DNA of 25,832 nucleotides. Origin: a virus. The position numbers and the translations under genes were made by a program. Below the pieces are notes generated by a model. The model had not been told where the DNA came from. It searched no databases and saw nothing but the letters and a program-made list of their open reading frames with translations. Location of the stretch: positions 1 to 25,832 of IMG/VR virus record IMGVR_UViG_3300011115_000660; one strand, written 5' to 3'. Within the stretch, counting starts at the first letter, position 1, and every line of letters begins with the position of its first letter. Below are positions 19,946 through 25,832 of the stretch, one piece after another.

Positions 19946-21349
19946 ATGCGGCAGAGAAAAAACTTGCGGTCGGTGCAAAAGCGCCTGATCGAAGAAATGA
20001 AATCCAGCGAGGGCGTGTTGATTGTGTTGGGCATGGGCGGCGGCAAGACCGTCAGCGCCCTCACCGCGATCCACGACCTGCAAGAGGCGGGCACAATCCG
20101 CGCGGCCATCGTCATTGCCCCCAAGCGTGTGGCTTTGACCGTGTGGCCCGCAGAGGTGGGCAAGTGGGAACACTTGCAGCATATGCGCGTGGGCGTGATG
20201 TCGGGCAGCCCTGCCAAGCGCGCTGCGGTGCTGTGGGGAGATTACGACGTGTACGTCTGCGGCATCGACAACCTGCCGTGGCTGATTGACCAGCTTAAGA
20301 CGGGCCCGACGCACGCGGGCCTAGACCAGCTCGTCATTGACGAAATGTCGCGCTTCAAGTCGCCGCGCGGGTCGCGCGCCAAGGCGCTGAATAAGTTTTC
20401 CGCCGCGTTTGGGGCCATATGGGGCCTGACAGGCACGCCGCGCCCCAATGGCTGGCAGGACGTCTGGATGCCTTTGCAAATCATATCCAAGGCGCGCGCG
20501 TGGGGCCAGACGTTCGACCCGTGGCGGATGCGGCACTTCACGCCGCTGGACTATCACCAGCGGACGTGGGCCGTGCGGCAGGACGCCCTGCCATATTTGC
20601 GCAGCGTGGTGAACGAGTGGACGGTGACCATCCCGCCAGAGGAGACGGTGGACGTGCCCTTTGTCAGCGGGCCAGACCACGACATCGTCGTGCCCCTGTC
20701 GCCTGCGGCGCGGGCGGATGCCGAAAGCATGGAACGCGAGCTGATGGTGGAGCTTGGCCGCGAGGGCACGCTGGCTGATCTTGGGGCCGACGACGACGCT
20801 GTGGTGGCCCTCTCGCAGGCCGTGGCCAGCGGCAAGCTTTCGCAGATTATGCAGGGCTATATCTACCGCGACGGGCAGGCAGTGCAGCACTATGACGCGG
20901 GCAAGGCCGACGCGCTGGTGGACTTTGTCGACGCACTGGACGGCGAGCCGCTGATCGTCTGCTATTGGTATCAGGAAGACCTAGCGATGCTGCGCGAGCT
21001 GTACCCGTCTATCCCCCATCTGGGCGCGGGCGTGAGCGACAAGGCATTTGCGCAGACCTGTGCCGATTGGAACGCGGGCGAAATACCGCTGCTGGCCCTG
21101 CACCCCGCCAGCGCGGGCCACGGGCTGGAACTGCAATTTGGCGGCGCGCGGATGCTGTTCTACAGCACGCCGTGGTCGCCAGAGCTGTACATCCAGACCA
21201 TCAGGCGGATTGCGCGGTCTGGCCAAACAAAGCCCGTCTTCATCCACCACCTGCTGGCTGACCACGCATACGAGCGCCTGCGCATGGCGCGCGTGGCCGA
21301 CAAGCGCACCGACGAGGCCGACTTCATTAACGACATAGGGAGAATATGA
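19946..21349 (+). CDS. SNF2-type DEAD/DEAH helicase or translocase, 467 aa
   Basis: Motif I is GMGGGKTVSAL (29-39, Lys34), motif Ia is AAIVIAPKRVALTVW, motif II is VIDEMSRFKSP (Asp132, Glu133) and motif III is GLTGTPRPNGWQD (160-172). The second RecA-like domain ends with SAGHGLELQ, YSTPWSPELYIQTIRRIARS and the GQ of motif VI. This is the compact SNF2-like protein that regularly accompanies DUF2800 and PolA in phage replication modules; it uses ATP to move on DNA, probably at forks or recombination joints. GGGGGGA precedes the ATG. The stop overlaps the next start. Confidence 0.92.
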   Translation: MRQRKNLRSVQKRLIEEMKSSEGVLIVLGMGGGKTVSALTAIHDLQEAGTIRAAIVIAPKRVALTVWPAEVGKWEHLQHMRVGVMSGSPAKRAAVLWGDYDVYVCGIDNLPWLIDQLKTGPTHAGLDQLVIDEMSRFKSPRGSRAKALNKFSAAFGAIWGLTGTPRPNGWQDVWMPLQIISKARAWGQTFDPWRMRHFTPLDYHQRTWAVRQDALPYLRSVVNEWTVTIPPEETVDVPFVSGPDHDIVVPLSPAARADAESMERELMVELGREGTLADLGADDDAVVALSQAVASGKLSQIMQGYIYRDGQAVQHYDAGKADALVDFVDALDGEPLIVCYWYQEDLAMLRELYPSIPHLGAGVSDKAFAQTCADWNAGEIPLLALHPASAGHGLELQFGGARMLFYSTPWSPELYIQTIRRIARSGQTKPVFIHHLLADHAYERLRMARVADKRTDEADFINDIGRI

Positions 21350-21807
21350 TGATCGTGAACGGAAAAAGTTTAGTAGCCAAAGCGCCGTTGGCCCCGATGC
21401 GGGTCACCAAGGGGCGCGAGCATGGCGTGTCTTTTGGTCTGTCAGAAGCGGGGTATGACATCCGCATCGTACAGGCCGTGACGCTGCACCCATTCAAGCG
21501 TTTTACGCTGGCCTCGACGTACGATTATTTCGATATGCCCAGCAATTTGGTGGGCGTCGTACACGACAAATCGACGTGGGCGCGGCGCGGCCTGTCAGTA
21601 TTCAATACTGTGATTGAACCTGCGTGGCGCGGCTGGCTGACGTTGGAGCTGGTCTATCACGGGTGGGGCGTGCTGCGCATCCCCGCAGGCGCAGGCATCG
21701 CGCAAGTGCTGTTTCACCAGATCACTGATCACGCCGTGTACAGCGGCAAATATCAGGATCAACCAAACCGCCCCGTCGGGGCCATCAACTCGGAGAACGA
21801 CAAATGA
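21346..21807 (+). CDS. dCTP deaminase-like nucleotide enzyme, 153 aa
   Basis: The sequence shows the dCTP deaminase/dUTPase trimer pattern: HGVSFGLSEAGYDIRI (27-41), DKSTWARRGLSVFNTVIEPA (74-93) with Ser76 and Arg80, GWLTLEL with Glu101, GAGIAQVLFH (Gln120) and GKYQDQP at the C-terminus. Ser76, Arg80 and Glu101 correspond in spacing to Ser111, Arg115 and Glu138 of E. coli Dcd, which favours deaminase over dUTPase. It would turn dCTP into dUTP for thymidylate synthesis. Two adjacent ATGs (21346, 21349) both suit the GGGAG site. It overlaps both neighbours. Confidence 0.82.
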   Translation: MMIVNGKSLVAKAPLAPMRVTKGREHGVSFGLSEAGYDIRIVQAVTLHPFKRFTLASTYDYFDMPSNLVGVVHDKSTWARRGLSVFNTVIEPAWRGWLTLELVYHGWGVLRIPAGAGIAQVLFHQITDHAVYSGKYQDQPNRPVGAINSENDK

Positions 21808-22124
21808 TCACCGAGGGGCGCAAGGACGACGCGCAAAAGGCGCGCTACGATCTGCTGCCGCCAGAGCTGATGGACGGCACGGCCCGCGTGCTGTCCTTCG
21901 GCGCGGTTAAGTACGGCGACAGAAACTGGGAGAAGGGGATGCACTGGGGCCGCGTGTTCGCGGCCCTGATGCGCCACATGTGGGCGTGGTGGCGTGGTGA
22001 GGCTGCCGACGCAGAGACGGGGATGTCGCACCTCTGGCACGCGGCCTGCTGCATCGCATTTCTGATGGCCTACGAGGCGCGCGGCGCGGGCGTGGACGAC
22101 AGGCCGAATAAAAAGTCATCATAA
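21804..22124 (+). CDS. DUF5664 MazG-like dNTP pyrophosphohydrolase, 106 aa
   Basis: RYDLLPPELMDGTARVLSFG followed by AVKYGDRNWEKGMHWGRVF, then LMRHMWAWWRGE and ETGMSHLWHAACCIAFLMAYE match DUF5664, an all-alpha MazG-like enzyme family in phages for which dATP/dGTP diphosphohydrolase activity has been proposed. Glu, Asp and His residues of the helices would bind magnesium and nucleotide. It overlaps the deaminase gene by 4 bases, so the two form a nucleotide-pool pair. The real substrate cannot be told from sequence. Confidence 0.85.
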   Translation: MITEGRKDDAQKARYDLLPPELMDGTARVLSFGAVKYGDRNWEKGMHWGRVFAALMRHMWAWWRGEAADAETGMSHLWHAACCIAFLMAYEARGAGVDDRPNKKSS

Positions 22125-22128
22125 TGTG

Positions 22129-22157
22129 TTGACACCTCATAGGGTACACTGTAAAAG
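22129..22157 (+). promoter_or_regulatory. sigma70-type promoter before the clamp gene
   Basis: TTGACA (22129-22134), a perfect -35, lies 17 bases before TAAAAG (22152-22157). It sits in the 82-base gap between the DUF5664 gene and the clamp gene and could give extra transcription of the clamp and downstream small genes. Confidence 0.55.
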
Positions 22158-22206
22158 TACCTTACGGGGGCACGTCGCTCCCATCAACTCAAACTGGGAG
22201 ATTGAC

Positions 22207-22824
22207 ATGACTGACTTTACCGTTGCCCTAGACGCCAACATCCTGCGCGCTGCGCTGATCTGCACAAGCACCGAAGAAACGCGGTATTATTTGCAGGGTG
22301 TCAGCATCGAGCCAAACCCGCGCGATCTGCGCGTCGTCAGCACCGACGGCCATCGGCTGTTTTGCGCGCTCGTTACTGGCGCGGCGACAGTACCAGAAAA
22401 GTTTCTGATCCCCAGAGACGCGCTGGCGCGGGCGCTGAAGGGGTATAAGCATACCCACCTATACATATCCCGCGAAGGCAATCTATGGCACGCTGGCGAC
22501 GTTATTTTCACGCCCATTGATGGTGTTTTCCCTGAAAGCTGGCCGCGCACTATCCCGAAAGACGCACCAGAAAAGCTGACCGCCGCGCACTTTAATCCTG
22601 CGTACTTGGTCGACATGAAAAAGATCGCGGAAGCGTTGGGCGGAAAAGGATCGGTTGCAACCGTTCACCAAGACGGCGAGAACCCAGCGCTGGTGACATT
22701 CGGCGTGCGCGAGGACTGCCTCGCAGTGCTCATGCCAATGGGTAACAGCGCGTTCAATCTGCCGAACCCGCAGGCGCGGCGCTCGCTCGTCCATTCCTTA
22801 ACCACCATCCCAACCACCGCATAA
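22207..22824 (+). CDS. small DnaN-like sliding clamp, 205 aa
   Basis: LRVVSTDGHRLFCALV corresponds to the 'v.TDGHRLA' signature of the DNA polymerase III beta clamp. EKFLIPRDALARALKG matches the next strand and helix, and AVLMPMGNS matches the C-terminal 'vlMPM' of beta clamps. The protein is only 205 residues, a little over half of bacterial DnaN, so it may have two domains instead of three. The ATG at 22207 has GGGAG upstream; an in-frame extension to 22126 would cover the promoter and is unlikely. It would tether the phage polymerase to DNA. The ending (RRSLVHSLTTIPTTA) is not clamp-like. Confidence 0.75.
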   Translation: MTDFTVALDANILRAALICTSTEETRYYLQGVSIEPNPRDLRVVSTDGHRLFCALVTGAATVPEKFLIPRDALARALKGYKHTHLYISREGNLWHAGDVIFTPIDGVFPESWPRTIPKDAPEKLTAAHFNPAYLVDMKKIAEALGGKGSVATVHQDGENPALVTFGVREDCLAVLMPMGNSAFNLPNPQARRSLVHSLTTIPTTA

Positions 22825-22835
22825 GGAAATCCACC

Positions 22836-22946
22836 ATGCTGAATAGTAGCCATATCAAAAACATCACCGACAGCGTTCTGGGGGTCGTTGCCCTGTTCGC
22901 CATTCCCTGCCTCGTGCTGCTGATCAGCCACGGATTGGGGGCGTAA
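22836..22946 (+). CDS. single-membrane-segment miniprotein, 36 aa
   Basis: MLNSSHIKNITDSVLGVVAL followed by FAIPCLVLLISHGLGA is one short polar N-terminus and one clear hydrophobic helix (about 14-31). AAGGAAA lies 7 bases before the ATG, and the TAA stop is one base before the next ATG. It fits the tight packing of this operon. The function is unknown; small early membrane proteins of phages often act on host envelope processes. Confidence 0.6.
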   Translation: MLNSSHIKNITDSVLGVVALFAIPCLVLLISHGLGA

Positions 22947-22947
22947 C

Positions 22948-23238
22948 ATGAAACACCTTGAATATCGACTGCACGAGCTGGGCGACGGCAGCGCCGCCAA
23001 TGCGCTGTGGGATGACCTGTCGGCGGCGCATCCAGACCTGCGCATCCTGTTCGACGCGCTGCGGCAGCGCCTCTCGACCGAGGATGTCGCGTCGCTGCAC
23101 AGCACGATCGACAACCTGCGCGATGAGCTAGATGCGCGCGATGATGTGATCGCGCGCATGGACGAGGATCTGGAGTACCAGCGCGACCGCACACGGCGGC
23201 TTGAGATAGAGCTGCACGATATCAAACGCACCAAATAG
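22948..23238 (+). CDS. coiled-coil small protein, 96 aa
   Basis: From about residue 40 to the end it is highly charged and heptad-like (SLHSTIDNLRDELDARDDVI, then ARMDEDLEYQRDRTRRLEIE), predicting a long coiled coil. The N-terminal 35 residues (LEYRLHELGDGSAANALWDD) are helical. I do not recognise the family. It lies in a run of small genes after the clamp. Function unknown; an oligomeric accessory factor is possible. Confidence 0.65.
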   Translation: MKHLEYRLHELGDGSAANALWDDLSAAHPDLRILFDALRQRLSTEDVASLHSTIDNLRDELDARDDVIARMDEDLEYQRDRTRRLEIELHDIKRTK

Positions 23239-23248
23239 GGAGACGACG

Positions 23249-23434
23249 ATGAAAAAAGAGATCCAGAGCGCGACGGAAGAAATCACGCTGCTGGCCACGC
23301 TGAAGCGCATCAAGCGCAAGATCGACATCATGGCGATGGACGCGCCGCGCAACACGCTGGCGCACCAGAACGCCGCAGAGCTGCAACTATTGGCAGGCAT
23401 CGCCCTGCGCTGCATCGGAGAGGGAGAGCAATGA
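23249..23434 (+). CDS. unknown small helical protein, 61 aa
   Basis: A basic middle (LATLKRIKRKIDIM) and a helical end (AAELQLLAGIALRCIGEGEQ) are all that stands out. GGGAGACGACG precedes the ATG, a good ribosome site, and the stop overlaps the next start by 4 bases (ATGA). No family is recognised. Confidence 0.6.
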   Translation: MKKEIQSATEEITLLATLKRIKRKIDIMAMDAPRNTLAHQNAAELQLLAGIALRCIGEGEQ

Positions 23435-23700
23435 CACAAGACAGCACCGAGGAACGCCGCCGCAAGCATATGGCGGTGATGGACGATGGGAAGGAAAATT
23501 GGCAGTCCGAAGCGATGCACCAAAACGCATTGCTGCATGATGCCCTGACGCGCGCCGAAGTCGCAGAGGCCAAGCTGGCCAAGGCCGTGGACGCGCTAAA
23601 GGAAATTCTTTTCCTTTCAAATGAAGATGACGTTGGCGGCTGGTTTGATGCGCTGGCCCGTGCGCAAGACCTTATGGCAGAATTGGAGAACGTAAAATGA
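23431..23700 (+). CDS. unknown small helical protein, 89 aa
   Basis: The protein is helical and charged with a likely coiled coil at about 30-60 (LLHDALTRAEVAEAKLAKAV), then an acidic patch and a helix with GGWFDALARAQDLMAEL. It overlaps genes on both sides by 4 bases (ATGA). The family is not recognised. Confidence 0.62.
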   Translation: MTQDSTEERRRKHMAVMDDGKENWQSEAMHQNALLHDALTRAEVAEAKLAKAVDALKEILFLSNEDDVGGWFDALARAQDLMAELENVK

Positions 23701-23918
23701 TCCCAACATGGACAATCATGGCCCTGTCTCTGGGCGGGCCGCTTGAGGCGCATCCGCCCAGCATCGCGCTGATGTTCCCGTCCTATGCCGAGTGCAGCAC
23801 CCAGATCAACGCGCTGCAAGACGTGTTCGAGGCGCAGGGGCTGGACGTGCAGGGCGTACACTGCACAGAGACAGGCGCACCCAGCGTGTCGCCATTCCCG
23901 AAGGCGAGGCCGCAATGA
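23697..23918 (+). CDS. unknown small protein, possibly exported, 73 aa
   Basis: A short hydrophobic N-terminus (MIPTWTIMALSLGGPLEAHP) could be a weak signal or anchor. After it come two cysteines (AECST, VHCTET) around a helix (TQINALQDVFEAQGLDVQG), a layout seen in small periplasmic proteins with one disulfide. It overlaps both neighbours by 4 bases. The signal is weak, so a cytoplasmic place is equally possible. Confidence 0.55.
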   Translation: MIPTWTIMALSLGGPLEAHPPSIALMFPSYAECSTQINALQDVFEAQGLDVQGVHCTETGAPSVSPFPKARPQ

Positions 23919-24232
23919 TAAAGGCGAAATACCAGCTTGTGGCCAAGATGCTGTGTGATGGGTACAGCCGCAGGGTCATCGCGCAGCGCCTCGGTATGAA
24001 CGTTAATGGCGTCAACAGTTGCATCGCATACGCCCGCTCGATTGGCGTGGCGGCGCGGTTTGACAGGGAGCGCATCTTGCTGGCCAGCGCGCCGCCGCAC
24101 ATCGAAAAGTGGCTGCGCGCGCAGGCTCCCGACGGGGCCACGGCGGGGGACGTGATCCTCGCCATCCTGAATGACGTTTACAATGAGGATATGGAAAACA
24201 ACTGCCCCACGGGGCAAAAAGAGGAGGCCTAA
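23915..24232 (+). CDS. small helix-turn-helix protein, 105 aa
   Basis: LVAKMLCDGYSRRVIAQRLG followed by MNVNGVNSCIAYARSIGV reads as a helix-turn-helix of the sigma-region-4/LuxR kind: a scaffold helix, a turn at the Gly, and a recognition helix. The C-terminal half (PHIEKWLRAQAPDGATAGDV) is helical. The ATG at 23915 overlaps the previous stop (ATGA); a longer reading from 23792 is out of keeping with the upstream gene. It may regulate phage or host transcription. Confidence 0.65.
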   Translation: MIKAKYQLVAKMLCDGYSRRVIAQRLGMNVNGVNSCIAYARSIGVAARFDRERILLASAPPHIEKWLRAQAPDGATAGDVILAILNDVYNEDMENNCPTGQKEEA

Positions 24233-24233
24233 A

Positions 24234-24815
24234 ATGGATTTATATGTCAATCACACAAACCCTGACGGTTCAAGGGGCGGACAGGTTCACAGGCGCGCAA
24301 CCATCTATGAGGGCGCAACCATCTATGCGGGCGCAATCATCCATGAGGGCGCAACCATCTATGCGGGCGCAATCATCCATGAGGGCGCAACCATCTATGC
24401 GGGCGCAACCATCTATGCGGGCGCAACCATCTATGAGGGCGCAACCATCGGTGTGCGCGCAACCATCTATGAGGGCGCAACCATCGATGTGCGCGCAACC
24501 ATCTATGAGGGCGCAATCATCTATGAGGGCGCAATCATCGGTGCGCGCGCAACCATCTATGCGGGCGCATTCTGGCGAAATTTTGGTCCGATAGGGTCGC
24601 GCAATGCCAAGCTATTTGTCTGCGAGCAAGAATCGGAGCTTCTTTGGTGGACAGGTTGTATGTGCGCCAAGCGAACCGATGAATTTTTGGCTAGGATTAA
24701 AGAAACACACGGCAACAACCATTACGCGCAATCATATCGCGCTGCTATTGAGTTTATCACGGGCGAATACAACCGCCATAAAGCGCAGAAAGAGGAGGCC
24801 CAAAGTGGGCAATGA
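24234..24815 (+). CDS. left-handed beta-helix hexapeptide-repeat protein, 193 aa
   Basis: After a 21-residue start (MDLYVNHTNPDG...HRR), residues 22-111 are fifteen perfect-length hexapeptides of the type A-[T/I]-I-[Y/H/G/D]-x-[G/R]. The Ile at every sixth place with a small residue two places before it is the rule for left-handed parallel beta helices, about five coils here. The C-terminal domain (FVCEQESELLWWTGCMCAKR, then EFLARIKETHGNNHY) resembles the conserved tail I recall in unnamed phage proteins with such repeats. No catalytic His of hexapeptide acyltransferases is visible, so a scaffold or decoy role is more likely than an enzyme. GAGGAGG lies 6 bases before the ATG. Confidence 0.75.
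   Translation: MDLYVNHTNPDGSRGGQVHRRATIYEGATIYAGAIIHEGATIYAGAIIHEGATIYAGATIYAGATIYEGATIGVRATIYEGATIDVRATIYEGAIIYEGAIIGARATIYAGAFWRNFGPIGSRNAKLFVCEQESELLWWTGCMCAKRTDEFLARIKETHGNNHYAQSYRAAIEFITGEYNRHKAQKEEAQSGQ
24297..24566 (+). repeat. fifteen tandem 18-bp repeats
   Basis: The unit GCAACCATCTATGAGGGC recurs without length change fifteen times, with variation mostly in the last nine bases of the unit (TATGAG, TATGCG, CATGAG, GGTGTG, GATGTG). The period keeps the reading frame, so copies can be gained or lost without breaking the gene. A second frame also stays open across the array as a by-product. Confidence 0.95.
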
Positions 24816-24821
24816 AGCGGA

Positions 24822-25013
24822 ATGCGAGTGAACAAACAGAAGCTGCCAGAGGGCAAAGTCGCCAGCGACACGCCCAGCAGATATACCATCAGGAACGCCA
24901 TTGGCGCGCCGCGCAGGACGGTCAACGTGCCAGTGATGTCGACGCACACCTTGGAGATGAAAACAGCGCCCGTCACGGTGACGTGCGCGCCATGGGAGAT
25001 GGAAAATGAATAA
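24822..25013 (+). CDS. unknown small protein, 63 aa
   Basis: MRVNKQKLPEGKVASDTPSR, then NAIGAPRRTVNVPVMSTHTL, ending APWEMENE. The composition is like a real beta-rich protein. The competing frame at 24812-25009 is rich in Arg, Gln and His and reads like a shadow, although its start overlaps the previous stop. A GTG at 24828 is an alternative start. It overlaps the next gene by 8 bases. Function unknown. Confidence 0.5.
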   Translation: MRVNKQKLPEGKVASDTPSRYTIRNAIGAPRRTVNVPVMSTHTLEMKTAPVTVTCAPWEMENE

Positions 25014-25236
25014 GTTTTATAAGGCCATGGGTTTTGCGCTGCAGGTAGTGGGTGACATCTTTAGTTTTGGCGCTGTAACGAGGGCAATGAATAGCGAGGT
25101 AGCCGCTTGGAAAACAGCGCTACGTTTTGCGGAAGCTCTCGAACAAATCTCAAACTGCGAAACAGCGAGCGCAAACGCCACAGTCAAACGCATGGCGAAG
25201 ATTGCAAATGACGCTTTGTTGGGCGGTTTGAAATGA
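25006..25236 (+). CDS. unknown small helical protein, 76 aa
   Basis: The N-terminus (KAMGFALQVVGDIFSFGAV) is hydrophobic with an amphipathic look, followed by helices (AAWKTALRFAEALEQISN) and a Lys/Ala end. A strong GGGAG site precedes the ATG. It overlaps the next gene by 4 bases (ATGA). The A+T content is a little higher than its neighbours. I see no known family. Confidence 0.6.
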   Translation: MNKFYKAMGFALQVVGDIFSFGAVTRAMNSEVAAWKTALRFAEALEQISNCETASANATVKRMAKIANDALLGGLK

Positions 25237-25463
25237 CTGATGACCACAAACCTCATAGTCCAGTGGCGCAGAAACTTCGCGGCATGGGCTTCGTGACCCT
25301 GCCGCGCTGGTGGGTAACGCCCGCAGAGCTGGAAATCATCCATCGGATTGCCAAGCACCACCTGCCGTTGGTGATGGCCACCAAGGAACAAATACGGACG
25401 GAGCAGGAGCTGGATGAATACGGGCGTAACAGCCACGGCTGGCATGATTATCGCCCCGAATAG
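25233..25463 (+). CDS. unknown small protein, last gene of the plus-strand operon, 76 aa
   Basis: PVAQKLRGMGFVTLPRWWVT followed by PAELEIIHRIAKHHLPLVM suggests a small alpha/beta fold with an exposed Trp pair and several His. The C-terminus (RNSHGWHDYRPE) is polar. The start overlaps the previous gene, and a terminator lies 5 bases after the stop. The family is not recognised. Confidence 0.62.
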   Translation: MTDDHKPHSPVAQKLRGMGFVTLPRWWVTPAELEIIHRIAKHHLPLVMATKEQIRTEQELDEYGRNSHGWHDYRPE

Positions 25464-25467
25464 AGAG

Positions 25468-25491
25468 ACGCCCGCCTCGTGCGGGCGTTTT
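25468..25491 (+). terminator. intrinsic terminator of the plus-strand operon
   Basis: ACGCCCGC (25468-25475) and GCGGGCGT (25481-25488) form an 8-bp stem with a 5-base loop, followed by a short run of T (25488-25491). It sits between converging operons. On the minus strand the trailing bases (CTCTCTATT) are only weakly U-rich, so it mainly serves the plus strand. Confidence 0.75.
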
Positions 25492-25492
25492 G

Positions 25493-25651
25493 CTATCCGC
25501 CGCGCTGGGCGGCGAGGGCCGCGATGTGCGCGTCGATCTTGGTGATCGCCGATGCCTTGATCACGGCCTTTGTCAGCTCGTTGGGCTGCAACTTGATGTT
25601 GTTTTCGGGCTTGTAGTACCGATGGTTTGGTGTGTTTGCCTCGTCGGCCAT
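25493..25651 (-). CDS. unknown small protein ending a minus-strand operon, 52 aa
   Basis: MADEANTPNHRYYKPENNIK followed by LQPNELTKAVIKASAITKID and an Ala-rich end. The ATG at 25651 lies one base beyond the stop of the preceding gene, so the two are co-transcribed. It converges on the plus-strand operon, with the terminator two bases after its stop. No family is recognised; given the gene upstream it is probably part of the head module. Confidence 0.62.
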   Translation of the reverse strand: MADEANTPNHRYYKPENNIKLQPNELTKAVIKASAITKIDAHIAALAAQRGG

Positions 25652-25652
25652 G

Positions 25653-25832
25653 TCAGAACCCCTTTACGCGCAGGCGGGCAAAATCGCCGTCCAGCAGTTT
25701 CTTTTTGACGTAGGCCGCAAATTCCTGCGTGCCGACAGCCGCGCCGCACTCGGCAGACCATTGTTCGGCCACCACGAATGGGATGCGGCCCGCGAGGCGA
25801 AACTTGGCGTCGCCGTGGGCGCTGGGCGCGAT
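25653..25832 (-). CDS. C-terminal part of a small phage protein (5' end off window)
   Basis: Fifty-nine codons are visible up to the TGA at 25653. The segment FVVAEQWSAECGAAVGTQEF followed by AAYVKKKLLDGDFARLRVKG matches my memory of a small unnamed protein ('V...W..ECG.A.GT.EFA.YA...L..GDF.R') that lies near portal genes in aquatic short-tailed phages. If so, the portal and capsid genes probably lie just to the right. The start is outside the window. Confidence 0.65.
   Translation of the reverse strand: MAPSAHGDAKFRLAGRIPFVVAEQWSAECGAAVGTQEFAAYVKKKLLDGDFARLRVKGF

Noticed and set aside
24244-24594. Second open frame through the 18-bp repeats, encoding M-R-A-Q-P-S hexapeptides
   Set aside because: It is open only because the repeat period is a multiple of three; it has no good ribosome site and stops soon after the array, while the other frame has GAGGAGG and a non-repeat domain.
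24812-25009. 65-codon frame starting on the previous stop (ATGA)
   Set aside because: Its Arg/Gln/His-rich composition is typical of a shadow frame; the frame starting at 24822 reads like a normal protein. Not fully excluded.
1-25832. Window as a complete circular genome
   Set aside because: Joining the ends puts the partial genes at both edges in different frames, and portal and capsid genes are missing, so the window is a part of a larger genome.

Overview
The window is a contiguous piece of a tailed double-stranded DNA phage genome. It has no integrase, no rRNA or tRNA that I could see, and no clear host gene. The DNA is GC-rich, the genes are tightly packed, and ATGA or TGATG start/stop overlaps are frequent. 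An SU10-type head-tail adaptor, a nozzle-like protein and the small basic proteins of the DUF6496/DUF6321 type point to a short-tailed (podovirus-like) phage. Composition and gene families suggest a Gram-negative, probably alphaproteobacterial, aquatic host; the host is inferred, not shown.

Layout. (1) Bases 1-11293 are a late operon on the minus strand. In transcription order it holds terS, terL, a 145-bp gap with a hairpin and a possible internal promoter, three large unassigned proteins (a DUF7178-like protein, an HExxH zincin-like protein, and an HDxFGH-domain protein), a string of very small basic proteins, the head-tail adaptor, a gp80-like tail protein, a repeat-built fibre, a glycine-rich fibre with its small partner, a lysis cassette (TM protein, M15 peptidase, nested i-/o-spanin genes), and a nozzle-like protein that runs off the left edge. 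(2) Bases 11294-12347 hold no convincing gene. They carry promoter candidates, hairpins, five 14-bp iterons, a stretch of about 75% A+T, a second family of 12-bp repeats and a terminator. This is the best origin or control-region candidate. (3) Bases 12348-17593 are a minus-strand replication operon: VRR-NUC nuclease, an unknown protein, a family A DNA polymerase split by a -1 frameshift, and a primase-helicase. (4) Bases 17627-25463 are a divergent plus-strand operon: a ribbon-helix-helix-like regulator, a Cas4-like DUF2800 nuclease, an unknown replication-module protein, an SNF2-type helicase, a dCTP-deaminase-like enzyme, a DUF5664 MazG-like enzyme, a small DnaN-like clamp, then small accessory proteins including one built from 15 hexapeptide repeats. 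A terminator closes it. (5) Bases 25493-25832 are the end of another minus-strand operon, probably structural.

The two replication operons start back to back, with 33 bp between start codons. Portal, scaffold and major capsid genes are not in the window and presumably lie beyond its edges. The main points to follow up are the origin-like intergenic region, the polymerase frameshift, the three-gene cassette after terL, the two kinds of protein repeat in the fibre, and the hexapeptide-repeat protein.
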